DNA from: Longimycelium tulufanense
Lineage (GTDB): Bacteria > Actinomycetota > Actinomycetes > Mycobacteriales > Pseudonocardiaceae
DNA: 57,534 bases
Direction: 5' to 3'
NCBI RefSeq assembly: GCF_014645795.1
Contig: NZ_BMMK01000031.1
Location: 1-57,534, forward strand
Shown here: positions 8,559-16,685 of the stretch, one piece after another
Position numbering within the stretch: the stretch's first letter is position 1
How the letters are laid out: every line of letters starts with the position of its first letter
Position numbers and translations under genes: made by a program
Notes under the pieces: generated by a model
The model's database searches: none
Told to the model about the DNA's origin: nothing
The model's input: the letters and a program-made list of their open reading frames with translations, nothing else

Positions 8559-9587
8559 CTACTCGTCAAAAAGCAGACACTGGCGAGCATCGTCCGCGGC
8601 GTCAACGGCCAAGTTCCTCATCCGCTTCGGCGGCAGGCCGAGCTGAATGGCCCAGGACAGCAAGCGGGCGACCCGATGCCCGGGCTCGGCGGCATCGGCA
8701 CAACAGAGCGCGATGTCCGCCATGGCACCGTCGCCCCGAATGACAGCAGCGAATGCCAGCAAGACGGCGGGCTCTGCCCTGAACGGGGGCGGGGTGCCTC
8801 GTGTGAGGGCGAGCCAGAGGCGGTCAGCGGCCGGGGCGTCCTCGCCCATGCAGAACGACAAGCAGGCATCCCGCACGTGGTGATCGGACAACGCCAGGGC
8901 CAGCGCAACGACCTCGTCGTCGGAGACCGGCAGGTGGCCCTCGTGTGCAGCTCGCAGCGCCCGCTGCAGGTCGGCGAAGCCTCGCTGGGCTCGGTGTGCG
9001 ACCAGCCTGTGCGCAGAGCACAGCGAGGCCACAGCCTCTGCGCGTAGGCGGTCCGCCCGCCGTGCCAACACGGTCTCGTCGACCGCGGGCGTGAGCAGGG
9101 CGGCCATCTCCTCGCGGCTGGCGAACGTGACCGCCCCGGCTGCCGCCGCGGCCGCAGCCACGGGTGAACTGGACTGGTCGGCCACGACCCCGCTGCAGTC
9201 GGGATCGTCGTAACACCGCCACTGTGCTCCAGCGGTCGCGGACGGGGTCCACAGCGCGTGGACGACGTCGATCCCATCCTGACGCAGCGCCCTACTCATG
9301 CCTTCAACCAGCTCGCGGTGAGGCGGCGACGCCGACGAGTGGTCCATCCCACCGACAATGATCAGGAAGGTCGCGATCACCTTCTGGGACACCAGTGGGC
9401 AACAGAGCGTTGCCGCAAGCTCCGGCACCGCGCCGGGTGGGACAAGGTCGGCCCGCACCACCAGCCCCAGCCGTGCGGAATCAGCATCCTGGGTGACCAG
9501 GACAAGCGAGTCCGATGGATAGAAACCCAACAGGAAGGGCACCGCGGCGATCAGATCACCAGGTCCACTCAGATTCAGACGTGACAT
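8559..9587 (-). CDS. DUF4192 domain protein
   Basis: A 342-residue protein starting MSRLNLSGPGDLIAAVPFLL, followed by GFYPSDSLVLV, the signature N-terminus of DUF4192. Later segments fit as well: VHALWTPS, CYDDPDCSGVVADQSSSPVAAAA and a helical C-terminal half ending LPPKRMRNLAVDAADDARQCL. AAGGAG lies 12 nt before the ATG at 9587 and 6 nt before an in-frame TTG at 9593, so the start could be either. The family is widespread in actinobacterial chromosomes and integrative elements; its function is unknown. Confidence 0.85.
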   Translation of the reverse strand: MSRLNLSGPGDLIAAVPFLLGFYPSDSLVLVTQDADSARLGLVVRADLVPPGAVPELAATLCCPLVSQKVIATFLIIVGGMDHSSASPPHRELVEGMSRALRQDGIDVVHALWTPSATAGAQWRCYDDPDCSGVVADQSSSPVAAAAAAAGAVTFASREEMAALLTPAVDETVLARRADRLRAEAVASLCSAHRLVAHRAQRGFADLQRALRAAHEGHLPVSDDEVVALALALSDHHVRDACLSFCMGEDAPAADRLWLALTRGTPPPFRAEPAVLLAFAAVIRGDGAMADIALCCADAAEPGHRVARLLSWAIQLGLPPKRMRNLAVDAADDARQCLLFDE

Positions 9588-9697
9588 GCTCAACAAAATC
9601 TCCTTTCAGAATAGTTTCGGACCAGCACGGAGGTTCGCCACATCGGCGTGAAGCGTGCGTCGAGATAGCTGGTGGCATACCCGTAACCAAGAAAGAG

Positions 9698-9735
9698 TGA
9701 GGTGGTCACCCGATCACAGTCGGGTAACCACCTCA
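9698..9735 (-). terminator. Hairpin downstream of the decayed gene at 9750
   Basis: Arms 9698-9713 and 9720-9735 pair over 16 bp, with one mismatched position and a 6-nt loop. The hairpin sits 15 bp past the TAA at 9750. Confidence 0.6.
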
Positions 9736-9749
9736 GGTCATTCTTCGAA

Positions 9750-10068
9750 TTAATGCAGGAGGGTTTTCTGCCGGTTCAGCGAATCGGTCGTTTTCTCGCT
9801 AAGATCATCAAACCCGGCGACCCACACCAGCGCGTCGTGTTGCCCCAGGCTGTAGTCGTCCTGCTGGCCGGTAGCCGAGCTGGTTCACGATCTCGTCGAA
9901 CGGCCGTAGGGAGTTGGGGATCAGCGATCGCGAGGGCGCGGCAGAAGACGATCCCGGTCCGAGGAAGTAGCAGAGGGCACCCCACGGTCTTGATCGTGTA
10001 GTTGTTGTCCGTGCGTGCCTTGCGCGGTGGCCCTCGTGGTTGAGCAGTACCACTCGACCGGCGATCAA
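9750..10068 (-). pseudogene. Decayed small gene with several frameshifts
   Basis: No single frame is open, but the three minus frames together read as one protein of about 105 residues: AGRVVLLNHEGHRAR, then RTDNNYTIKTVGCPL, then CYFLGPGSSSAA, then LAIADP, then NSLRPFDEIVNQLGYRP, then QDDYSLGQHDALVWVAGFD, ending TLLH before TAA at 9750. About five single-base indels, several in runs of C or in CA repeats, would restore it. Each piece has codons and composition typical of a real soluble protein. Either the gene is dead or this stretch has read errors. A TTG at 10068 is the likely original start. Confidence 0.6.
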
Positions 10069-10168
10069 CGCGGCATTGGCGGAATGTTATCGCCGCAGAC
10101 CGCGGCCCAGAGCCTTGCCTGAATTGGATTCACGGCCCCTACAGGGCGGGGTTCTGTTTCAGCACCGG

Positions 10169-10405
10169 CTACAGTCCGTGCTGACGGACGGGGCGGAATA
10201 CCGCGTCACGCAGGTCTCGCAAGCCGCGGTCCAGCAACCGGAGGGAGAGCATCACCGCCACGAGGTCGGTGGGGTTGGCGAAGGCGATGACCAATGTGTG
10301 GTTCGAGGACGTGATGACCAGTTCGACCATGCCGTTCTCGCGGCATCGGATGGCGGTTGATGCCTGGTCGCTGATGTGGAACACGGTTTCCCGTTGAGGG
10401 AACAT
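10169..10405 (-). CDS. Small hypothetical protein
   Basis: A 78-residue protein with two strands (MVELVITSSNHTLVIAFANP) and a C-terminal amphipathic helix (DLVAVMLSLRLLDRGLRDLRDAVF). It has no signal peptide or cysteine motif beyond a single Cys. It lies between a strong hairpin upstream and the decayed gene downstream, so it is probably transcribed on its own. I do not recognise the family. Confidence 0.55.
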   Translation of the reverse strand: MFPQRETVFHISDQASTAIRCRENGMVELVITSSNHTLVIAFANPTDLVAVMLSLRLLDRGLRDLRDAVFRPVRQHGL

Positions 10406-10445
10406 GGCGAGCTCCTGTGGCGTTTGTGGCGTTGTCTGTGTGGGG

Positions 10446-10499
10446 GCCGCAGCGCCCCGACTCGGGGGAGCGTGGGGAAGAAAGTCGGGGCGCTGCGGC
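10446..10499 (-). terminator. Perfect 17-bp inverted repeat ending the 10598-11490 operon
   Basis: The arms 10446-10462 and 10483-10499 are exact inverted repeats with a 20-nt loop. It is placed between the stop at 10598 and the start at 10405, fitting a terminator that separates the two minus-strand units. Confidence 0.65.
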
Positions 10500-10597
10500 G
10501 TGCCCGCGCTGATCGGTGGCGCGGGCGGGCACGGCAGGAACGGGGCCCGGTCGGGGCGGTGGCGCGCCCATTCCTACCGGCGAATGGGCGGAGAAGG

Positions 10598-10846
10598 TCA
10601 GGCGCTTCGCCGAACCTGCGGGTAATAGGGAATGCGGTCGGCGTGGTGTTGCTGGCGGAGCTTGGCGACGGTCGGTTGGGCTCGGCTCGGGAGGGTGTGC
10701 CGGGCGTGGCGGGGTTGCCGCCTACGAGGCTGCAGGGCGCGACGGCGTTCGATTTCGCCGTAGACGAGGGTGATGGTCAGCCAGGCGAGGAAGACGGCGA
10801 GCAGTTCCCAACCGGACAGCGACATTGCGGTGTCCATCGGGCTCAC
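10598..10846 (-). CDS. Small single-span membrane protein
   Basis: An 82-residue protein starting with GTG at 10846; the start overlaps the stop of the upstream gene (GTGA), so the two are translationally coupled. Residues 12-30 (WELLAVFLAWLTITLVYGE) form one membrane helix. The remaining 50 residues are strongly basic (many Arg, Gln, His) and would face the cytoplasm. Small membrane proteins with basic tails often accompany primase/polymerase-like genes in actinobacterial elements. No specific function is known. Confidence 0.6.
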   Translation of the reverse strand: MSPMDTAMSLSGWELLAVFLAWLTITLVYGEIERRRALQPRRRQPRHARHTLPSRAQPTVAKLRQQHHADRIPYYPQVRRSA

Positions 10847-11490
10847 CGCAGCCGAATGACGGTGCGGTGGTCTGCGGCACCCGCGTGGGTGGTGTCGATG
10901 AGGGCGTGCTGGACCAGGCGGGTGTCGCCCGGCTGCCAGTCACAGCGTTCCGGGGTGACCCACCAGGTGACGGGTCCGCCGCACATCCGGGTCGGTGGGG
11001 CGGGTACCACCGTGGTGGTCTCGCTCCAGTTCGCGCTTGGGCAGGCACAAAGCTGTGGGTAGAGCCGTGCCGTGGGGGTCACGAGGAACAGGGCACGTCC
11101 GGCCGGGGTCAGGATCACCGGCGCTGGATGGCGACGTAGTGCGGGGCGTTGGGAGGCCGCCAGGCCCCAGCCCACGGGAACGGAGATCACGTCGAACGCC
11201 TCGCCGGTGACCAGCAGCAGCGAGTAGGGCTGGGTGTCCCACCACGCCCGGACTTGCCGGGGCTCGGTGCTGGCCTGCTCACGGGGCCATATCGGGCTCA
11301 ACCCCGCCGTGACAAGGCTGGTCGCTGGGTTGCGATAGCGCCCCTGCCACCACGGGGAACCCGGAAGGACAGCCCATCCGTGGTGGGTGAAGGAGAGCGC
11401 GGCGTCCCGGAGCGCGGCCAGGTGCAGGGTTTGCCTGGAGACCCTGGCGGGTTGAGGGGGTGTGAGGCGGACGCTGATGCGTTGCGGCAT
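10843..11490 (-). CDS. Primase/polymerase-like protein (bifunctional DNA primase/polymerase family relative)
   Basis: A 215-residue protein starting with ATG at 11490 after GGGAGG (4-5 nt spacing); the open frame upstream has no protein-like character. The helix LHLAALRDAALSFTHHGWAVLPGSPW near residues 25-50 matches the start of primase/polymerase N-terminal domains, and WWDTQPYSLLLVTGEAFDVISVP corresponds to the strand that normally carries the catalytic Asp pair (DLD), which is absent here. It may therefore be a non-catalytic paralogue. It is the first gene of a two-gene operon with the membrane protein at 10598 and is transcribed divergently from the XRE regulator. Confidence 0.65.
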   Translation of the reverse strand: MPQRISVRLTPPQPARVSRQTLHLAALRDAALSFTHHGWAVLPGSPWWQGRYRNPATSLVTAGLSPIWPREQASTEPRQVRAWWDTQPYSLLLVTGEAFDVISVPVGWGLAASQRPALRRHPAPVILTPAGRALFLVTPTARLYPQLCACPSANWSETTTVVPAPPTRMCGGPVTWWVTPERCDWQPGDTRLVQHALIDTTHAGAADHRTVIRLR

Positions 11491-11693
11491 GGCACCTCCC
11501 GGATCTCGTACGCGGCGAGCCCACCCGACAGGAAGGGTGGGGCTCGGACTGTGATTCACTGCATATATCTCACGTTGCGATAGCCAACATACAAGCTGCA
11601 CTGCAACATATCGATGCATCGAAAGGGGGATCGTGGCTGGTCTCCGTCCGCGACCCGGCACACTGGCGGCGCTGATCACTCCAGGGAGGTCCT

Positions 11694-12536
11694 TTGCCCA
11701 CGCCGAAGTCGAACCCGACGATGCAGCGCCTCCAGCTGGGCTTGGAGCTCAAGCGCCTGCGTGAGGAGACCGGTGTCTCCCGTGAGGAGATCACCGAGCG
11801 CTTGGGCTGGCACCCCACGAAGCTTTCGCGTGTTGAGCAGGGCTCGGCCACGGTCTCCGCAACAGAGATCGAGGTGTTCGCGGCACTGTTCGAGGTTACG
11901 GGTAAGGCGGCGGACCGACTGCGCACGCTGGGCAAGGAGGCGCGTAAGCGAGGCCGCTACGGCAAGGTCTCGGACTGGGCCCGCCAGTACGTCGGTATGG
12001 AGGCCAGCGCGGCCGAGATCCTGATCTTCTCCGAGGAGTTGATGCCCGGTCTGCTCCAGACCCGGGAGTATGCGCACGCGGTGGCGGAGGCGTCGGTGCT
12101 CGCCAATCCGGCCGACATCGACCAACTCGTCGAGAGTCGGGTCCATCGTCGTGACCGGCTTACCAGCTCTGATGCTCCGGCCGTGTCCGTAGTGCTCAGC
12201 GAAGCCGTGCTCCGTCGCCACGTCGGGGGTGCCGTCGTGATGCGTGATCAGCTCCGGCTGCTCCAGGATCTGCGGAAGCTGCCCCATGTCACGATCCAGG
12301 TGCTGCCCTTCAGCGCCGGAGCCCACGCTGCCATGGGGACCTCGTTCACTCTGCTCCGGCTTGCCGAGACGGGGAAGACCACGGTCTATCTGGAGGACAT
12401 CACAAGCAGTGACTACCTCGATCGACCGCAACACATCCGAGCCTATAGGCTGGTGTTTGACCGGCTGCGTGTGGCTGCGCTCGGTGAACACGAGACCGTC
12501 ACAATGCTCGACCGGGTGATCAAGGAACTCGACTAG
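11694..12536 (+). CDS. XRE-family regulator with DUF5753 domain
   Basis: A 280-residue DNA-binding protein. Residues 10-65 are a helix-turn-helix (LKRLREETGVSREEITERLG, then HPTKLSRVEQG). Residues 95-275 form the DUF5753 domain (EELMPGLLQTREYAHAVAEA, then VVLSEAVLRRHVGG and ITIQ/VLPFSAGAHAAMG-like blocks). The start is TTG at 11694 with GGGAGG 4 nt upstream. This family is nearly always encoded beside a DUF397 protein, as here, and such pairs are abundant in filamentous actinobacteria. In this element it may control the minus-strand block across the 203-bp divergent region. Confidence 0.93.
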   Translation: MPTPKSNPTMQRLQLGLELKRLREETGVSREEITERLGWHPTKLSRVEQGSATVSATEIEVFAALFEVTGKAADRLRTLGKEARKRGRYGKVSDWARQYVGMEASAAEILIFSEELMPGLLQTREYAHAVAEASVLANPADIDQLVESRVHRRDRLTSSDAPAVSVVLSEAVLRRHVGGAVVMRDQLRLLQDLRKLPHVTIQVLPFSAGAHAAMGTSFTLLRLAETGKTTVYLEDITSSDYLDRPQHIRAYRLVFDRLRVAALGEHETVTMLDRVIKELD

Positions 12537-12549
12537 TTGGGGGTGCGCG

Positions 12550-12750
12550 ATGCTCGCCCCAGACCTCTCCCGTCGCCGGTGGCGCAAGTCCAGCTACAGC
12601 AACGGCACCGGCGCTTGCGTGGAGATGACCCAGGGATCTGGCTGGACCGCGATCCGGGACAGCAAGCACCCGACGGGTCCCGCACTGATCGTGACCAAGA
12701 CCCAGTGGGCACAATTCCTCACTGCGGTCAGGAATCGCTTCTCTCGTTGA
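12550..12750 (+). CDS. DUF397 domain protein, partner of the XRE regulator
   Basis: A 66-residue protein with the DUF397 signature: RRWRKSSYSNGTGACVEM near the N-terminus, then the strand WTAIRDSKHPTGPALIVT and TQWAQFLTAVR near the C-terminus. It starts 13 bp after the DUF5753 gene, so the two form an operon. DUF397/DUF5753 pairs are thought to act together; some have been proposed to work like toxin-antitoxin or morphological regulators, but the mechanism is not settled. Confidence 0.92.
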   Translation: MLAPDLSRRRWRKSSYSNGTGACVEMTQGSGWTAIRDSKHPTGPALIVTKTQWAQFLTAVRNRFSR

Positions 12751-13288
12751 TCTCACCTTTCATCCATTCCCGATCGGATCGCCACTACCGTTCATCAGGG
12801 CGACCCGATCATGTTCAGGTCCGACATGGTTTGCGCATGAGTCGTTGCCTTCGTGACCGTTGTCAGCAGTGGCAACGGTGTTCCCTTCCGCTCTGCTTAT
12901 GCGGCGTGCACGCTGGAGCAACCAATGAACCGACATGGGCAGCGCAGGAGCGTGTACCTCCCCACCGCTGACGCGGAACTCTCCTGTGGCCCGCCGTCGT
13001 TGGCCGCCGCTGTCGTTCCTTGTTCACCGGCAGGAACATGGGGAAGAACTGTCGGCGTCGGCCAAGGCACTTCATCGGGGAGGGTGAAGTGGGCGACGCG
13101 ACGTTTCCCCGCGGGACCGAACACCACGTTGTGGCGCGACGTCGGTGTGTCCCATGGCCGTGGCGCGACCGCCTCGTGCACGACATCTCGCTCGATCGTG
13201 GCTTGCTCTCCGAGCACCACCGGTGGCAGCGTGGATACCCGCGCGGGGCCGCTGGCCACCGCGCCTGCGGGATCGACCGGGCACCCTC
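12751..13288 (+). other. 538-bp interval without a confident gene
   Basis: Several overlapping frames are open on both strands. The best candidates are a 120-residue minus frame (12897-13259) with a protein-like stretch FGPAGKRRVAHFTLPDEVP, and a plus frame (13020-13292) whose stop would overlap the next start as ATGA. Neither has a clear ribosome binding site or a recognised motif. I treat the interval as undecided. Confidence 0.4.
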
Positions 13289-13441
13289 ATGAGCACCGGC
13301 GAGGGCCGGCGGACCAACGCGCCGGGCCGCGATCCCGAGGAACTGGTGGTGCTCGTTCCTGATGAGCCGCCAGCCTTGACTCCTGCCGCGGCCAAGCTTC
13401 TGTTGAAGATCCTGTCGGAGGCCAGCGGTCAGCAGGAGTGA
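13289..13441 (+). CDS. Small 50-residue protein upstream of the integrase
   Basis: A short acidic protein with a Pro-rich middle (LVPDEPPALTPAAA) and a C-terminal amphipathic helix (KLLLKILSEAS). It ends 36 bp before the integrase start, on the same strand. A small acidic protein directly before a large serine recombinase is a recurring arrangement in actinobacteria, so it may be a regulator or accessory factor. That role is inferred from position only. Confidence 0.6.
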   Translation: MSTGEGRRTNAPGRDPEELVVLVPDEPPALTPAAAKLLLKILSEASGQQE

Positions 13442-13477
13442 ATCTCATCGATGTTGTTGAATGACGGGAGCCGGTGA

Positions 13478-15247
13478 GTGTATTTCGCATTTTTTTGGCG
13501 GGTGTCCACGGAGGACAACCAGGACCCGACGGCGTCACGGAACTGGCAGTACACGCGGGCGCGATCGCTGATCGAGCCGCATGGCGGCAGCATTGTCGCT
13601 GAGTACTCCGATGTGGGGCATTCCCGTTCGGTGCCGTGGCAGCGTCGTCCGGGATCGAAGGCCCTGTTGGACGCACTGGCCGACCCGAACCGCGGTTTCG
13701 ACGCCGTGGTGATTGGGGAGCCGCAGCGCGCGTTCTATGGCAACCAGTTTGGGAACACGTTCCCGCTGTTCGTGCACTATGGGGTGCAGTTGTGGGTGCC
13801 CGAAGTCGGCGGTCCCATCGACCCGACCAGCGAGGCCCATGACCTGGTGATGTCGGTCTTCGCTGGGATGAGCAAGGGCGAGCGCAACCGCATCAAGCTT
13901 CGCGTGCGCACCGCCATGGCGGCCCAGGCCGAGTTGGAGGGCCGATTCCTGGGCGGGCGGCCGCCGTACGGCTACCGGCTGGTGGACGCGGGGCCGCACC
14001 CCAACCCGGCCAAGGCCGCCGAAGGTCGCCGGCTCCAGCGCCTGGCACCCGACCCCATCACGGCCCCGGTGGTGGAGCGGATCTTCGCCGAGTACGTCAG
14101 CGGGCTGGGGATCTACGCCATCGCCGAAGGACTGGCCCGGGACGGGATCCCCTCGCCCTCGGCCTACGACCCTCGCCGGAACCCGCACCGCTGCGGGACG
14201 GGGTGGGCCAAGAGCGCGGTCCGCGCGATCCTGCTCAACCCCCGCTACACCGGCTACCAGGTGTGGAACCGGCAACGCAAGGACGAGGTGCTCATCGACG
14301 TCACCGACGTCGCCCTCGGCCACGAGACCAAACTGCGGTGGAACACAACCGAGGACTGGATCTGGTCCGAACGCCCCGCCCACGAACCGTTGATCAGCAG
14401 GGAAACCTTCGAACTGACACAAGAACTGATGCGGGCACAAGGGAAACGTCCCCATCAGCGCAAACCCCACCGCTCCCGCCACGGCTACCAGTTCAAAGGG
14501 CTCCTGCTGTGTGGCATCGACGGGTGCGGCCGCCGGATGCAGGGTCAACGCAACCACGACGAGTCCTACTACCGCTGCCGCTTCCCCCAGCAGTACGCCC
14601 TCGCCCAGGGGCTTGAGCATCCGCGCAACGTCTACCTGCGCGAACGGGAGTTGGTCGACCCCTTGGAACACTGGCTGGGCCGCGTGTTCGACCCCGACTA
14701 TCTGGAAGACACCGTGCGCCGACTCGCCGCAGCAGCCGGCGACACCACCACGACCGCGGCACCGGTCGCCGCGGCGCAGGCCCGCATCCAGCGCTGTGAG
14801 GCGCGCCTGGCCCAGTACCGGGCCGCGTTGGACGCCGGAGCCGACCCCGTGCTGGTCGCGGAATGGATCGCCGAGGTCGAAGCCGAACGCACCGCCGCCA
14901 CCGCCGAACTCAAAGCGCACAAACAGCGGACACGGCAGCTGACCGCAGACGACATCCGGCACCTCGTCCACAACAGCACAAAGGCCCGGCGGGCACTCCG
15001 CCGGGCCAAACCCGAGGACAAAAACGAACTCTACCGCCAGCTCGGTCTGCGGCTCGTCTACCAGCCAGAACGTCACCTGGTCTCGGCCGAGGTCAACCCC
15101 GTGGGGTTTCTGATGTGTCCGAGGGGGGACTTGAACCCCCACCCCCTTGATCGGGGACTAGCACCTCAAGCTAGCGCGTCTGCCATTCCGCCACTCGGAC
15201 TCGACCACACGGCGGCACCGCGCCGTGTGCGCGGAAAGGATAGCTGA
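13478..15247 (+). CDS. Large serine integrase of the tRNA-Leu element
   Basis: Catalyses integration and excision of the element. The protein is 589 residues as read. The resolvase-type catalytic domain opens with FWRVSTEDNQDP (nucleophile Ser10), then VVIGEPQRAFYGNQF and MSKGERNRIKLRVRTAMAAQ. The recombinase domain (PFAM PF07508 type) spans about 150-300 with GGRPPYGYR and VRAILLNPRYTGYQVWNRQRK. A zinc-ribbon-like block follows (LLCGIDGCGRRM, then YYRCRFPQ), then a coiled coil. A TGA at 13475 forces a start at or after GTG 13478. The last 43 residues are simply the translated tRNA-Leu gene and its flank, so the normal stop has been replaced through integration. Confidence 0.93.
   Translation: MYFAFFWRVSTEDNQDPTASRNWQYTRARSLIEPHGGSIVAEYSDVGHSRSVPWQRRPGSKALLDALADPNRGFDAVVIGEPQRAFYGNQFGNTFPLFVHYGVQLWVPEVGGPIDPTSEAHDLVMSVFAGMSKGERNRIKLRVRTAMAAQAELEGRFLGGRPPYGYRLVDAGPHPNPAKAAEGRRLQRLAPDPITAPVVERIFAEYVSGLGIYAIAEGLARDGIPSPSAYDPRRNPHRCGTGWAKSAVRAILLNPRYTGYQVWNRQRKDEVLIDVTDVALGHETKLRWNTTEDWIWSERPAHEPLISRETFELTQELMRAQGKRPHQRKPHRSRHGYQFKGLLLCGIDGCGRRMQGQRNHDESYYRCRFPQQYALAQGLEHPRNVYLRERELVDPLEHWLGRVFDPDYLEDTVRRLAAAAGDTTTTAAPVAAAQARIQRCEARLAQYRAALDAGADPVLVAEWIAEVEAERTAATAELKAHKQRTRQLTADDIRHLVHNSTKARRALRRAKPEDKNELYRQLGLRLVYQPERHLVSAEVNPVGFLMCPRGDLNPHPLDRGLAPQASASAIPPLGLDHTAAPRRVRGKDS
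15116..15200 (-). tRNA. tRNA-Leu (anticodon GAG), attachment site of the element
   Basis: The acceptor arms GTCCGAG (15200-15194) and CTCGGAC (15123-15117) pair over 7 bp, with discriminator A at 15116. The D-arm GGCGGAATGGCAGAC, the anticodon arm with GAG in CTTGAGGT, a variable arm expected of a class II tRNA and the T-arm GGTTCAAGTC are all present. CCA is not encoded. The integrase frame enters from the 3' end, so this end of the tRNA is probably within attL/attR. The matching 3'-end repeat at the other end of the element is not in the window. Confidence 0.95.
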
Positions 15248-15307
15248 TCGCCGGCACACCCCCCAAACGGGGTCCCCGGGGCTGGGCGGCGGTGGTAGGA
15301 AGACCGG

Positions 15308-16663
15308 GTGAGCGAGCACACCGAGCCCCCACAGGTGCCGGCACCGTCCGGCCTGGCCCAGGCCGAGGACGAGGCCGTCGCGCTGACCAGCGAGCTGATC
15401 CGGATCGACACCACCAACACCGGAGACCCCGCGACCGGCGCGGGGGAGCGGGCCGCAGCCGAGTTCGTCGCCGGGAAGCTGGCCGAGGTGGGCTTCGAGA
15501 CCACCTACGTCGAGTCCGGGGACACCCCGGGCCGGGGTAACGTCGTCGCCCGCCTGCCTGGGGCCGACCCCGCCCGGGGTGCGCTGCTCATGCACGGCCA
15601 TCTCGACGTGGTGCCCGCTGATGCGGCCGAATGGTCGGTGCATCCCTTCTCCGGCGCGGTGCAGGACGGCTACGTGTGGGGCCGGGGAGCGGTGGACATG
15701 AAGGACATGGTCGCCATGACCCTGGCCGTGGCCCGCCGTTTCCGGCGCGACGGCATCACCCCGCCCCGCGACATCGTGTTCGCCTTCCTCGCCGACGAGG
15801 AGGCGGGCGGCCTGCAGGGCTCGCACTGGCTGGTCGACCACCGTCCTGAGCTCTTCGAGGGCTGCACCGAAGCCGTCGGCGAGGTCGGCGGCTTCTCCGT
15901 CACGTTGCGCGACGACGTGCGCGCCTACGTGGTCGAGACGGCGGAGAAGGGCATCGCCTGGCTGCGGGTGCGGGTGCGGGGCCGCGCCGGCCACGGCTCG
16001 ATGCTGCACGAGGACAACGCCGTCACCCGGCTCGCCGAGGCGGTGGCCCGGCTGGGCCGGCACCGCTTCCCGCTGGTGCTCACCGACTCGGTCCGGGAGT
16101 TCCTGGCCGCGGTCACCGAGCTGACCGGGGTGGAGTTCGGCGAGGAGGACCTGGACGGGGCCGTGGCCAAGCTCGGCGGCCTGGCACGGGTGATCGGGGC
16201 GACCCTGCGCGACACCGCCAACCCGACGATGCTCTCGGCCGGCTACAAGTCCAACGTCATCCCGTCGGTGGCCGAGGCCGTGGTCGACTGCCGGGTATTG
16301 CCTGGCCGGCAGGAGGCGTTCGAGCGGGAGCTGGACGAGATCCTGGGCCCGGACGTGGAACGCGAGTGGATCGCCAACCTGCCGCCGGTACAGACCACGT
16401 TCGACGGTGACCTGGTGGAGGCCATGCGCACCTCGATCCTGGCCGAGGACCCGGAAGGCACCGTCGTGCCCTACATGCTTTCCGGCGGCACCGACGCCAA
16501 GGCGTTCGCCCGGTTGGGGATGCGCTGCTTCGGCTTCGCGCCGCTGCGCCTCCCGGCCGACCTGGACTTCACGGCCCTGTTCCATGGCGTGGACGAGCGA
16601 GTGCCGGTGGATGCGTTGCGCTTCGGCACCCGGGTGCTGGACCGCTTCCTACAAGACTGCTGA
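15308..16663 (+). CDS. M20/M25/M40 family metallopeptidase
   Basis: A 451-residue cytosolic zinc hydrolase of the ArgE/DapE/CPG2 family. Motif 1, LLMHGHLDVVP, supplies the first zinc His and the catalytic Asp; GRGAVDMKD supplies the bridging Asp; ADEEAGG holds the catalytic Glu pair. A lid domain with RAGHGSM follows, and the final zinc His lies near FHGVDERVP. The start is GTG at 15308. The likely role is cleavage of dipeptides or N-acylated amino acids; the substrate cannot be inferred. It lies 22 bp before the SDR gene and is likely co-transcribed. It is chromosomal backbone, just outside the integrated element. Confidence 0.93.
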   Translation: MSEHTEPPQVPAPSGLAQAEDEAVALTSELIRIDTTNTGDPATGAGERAAAEFVAGKLAEVGFETTYVESGDTPGRGNVVARLPGADPARGALLMHGHLDVVPADAAEWSVHPFSGAVQDGYVWGRGAVDMKDMVAMTLAVARRFRRDGITPPRDIVFAFLADEEAGGLQGSHWLVDHRPELFEGCTEAVGEVGGFSVTLRDDVRAYVVETAEKGIAWLRVRVRGRAGHGSMLHEDNAVTRLAEAVARLGRHRFPLVLTDSVREFLAAVTELTGVEFGEEDLDGAVAKLGGLARVIGATLRDTANPTMLSAGYKSNVIPSVAEAVVDCRVLPGRQEAFERELDEILGPDVEREWIANLPPVQTTFDGDLVEAMRTSILAEDPEGTVVPYMLSGGTDAKAFARLGMRCFGFAPLRLPADLDFTALFHGVDERVPVDALRFGTRVLDRFLQDC

Positions 16664-16685
16664 GGCAACGGAAGGAGCCGGCGCG

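Noticed and set aside
13535-15142. 535-residue minus-strand frame opposite the serine integrase
   Set aside because: It is antisense to a gene with clear catalytic motifs; its translation is Val/Gly/Arg-rich with no domain. It is a shadow of GC-rich codon bias.
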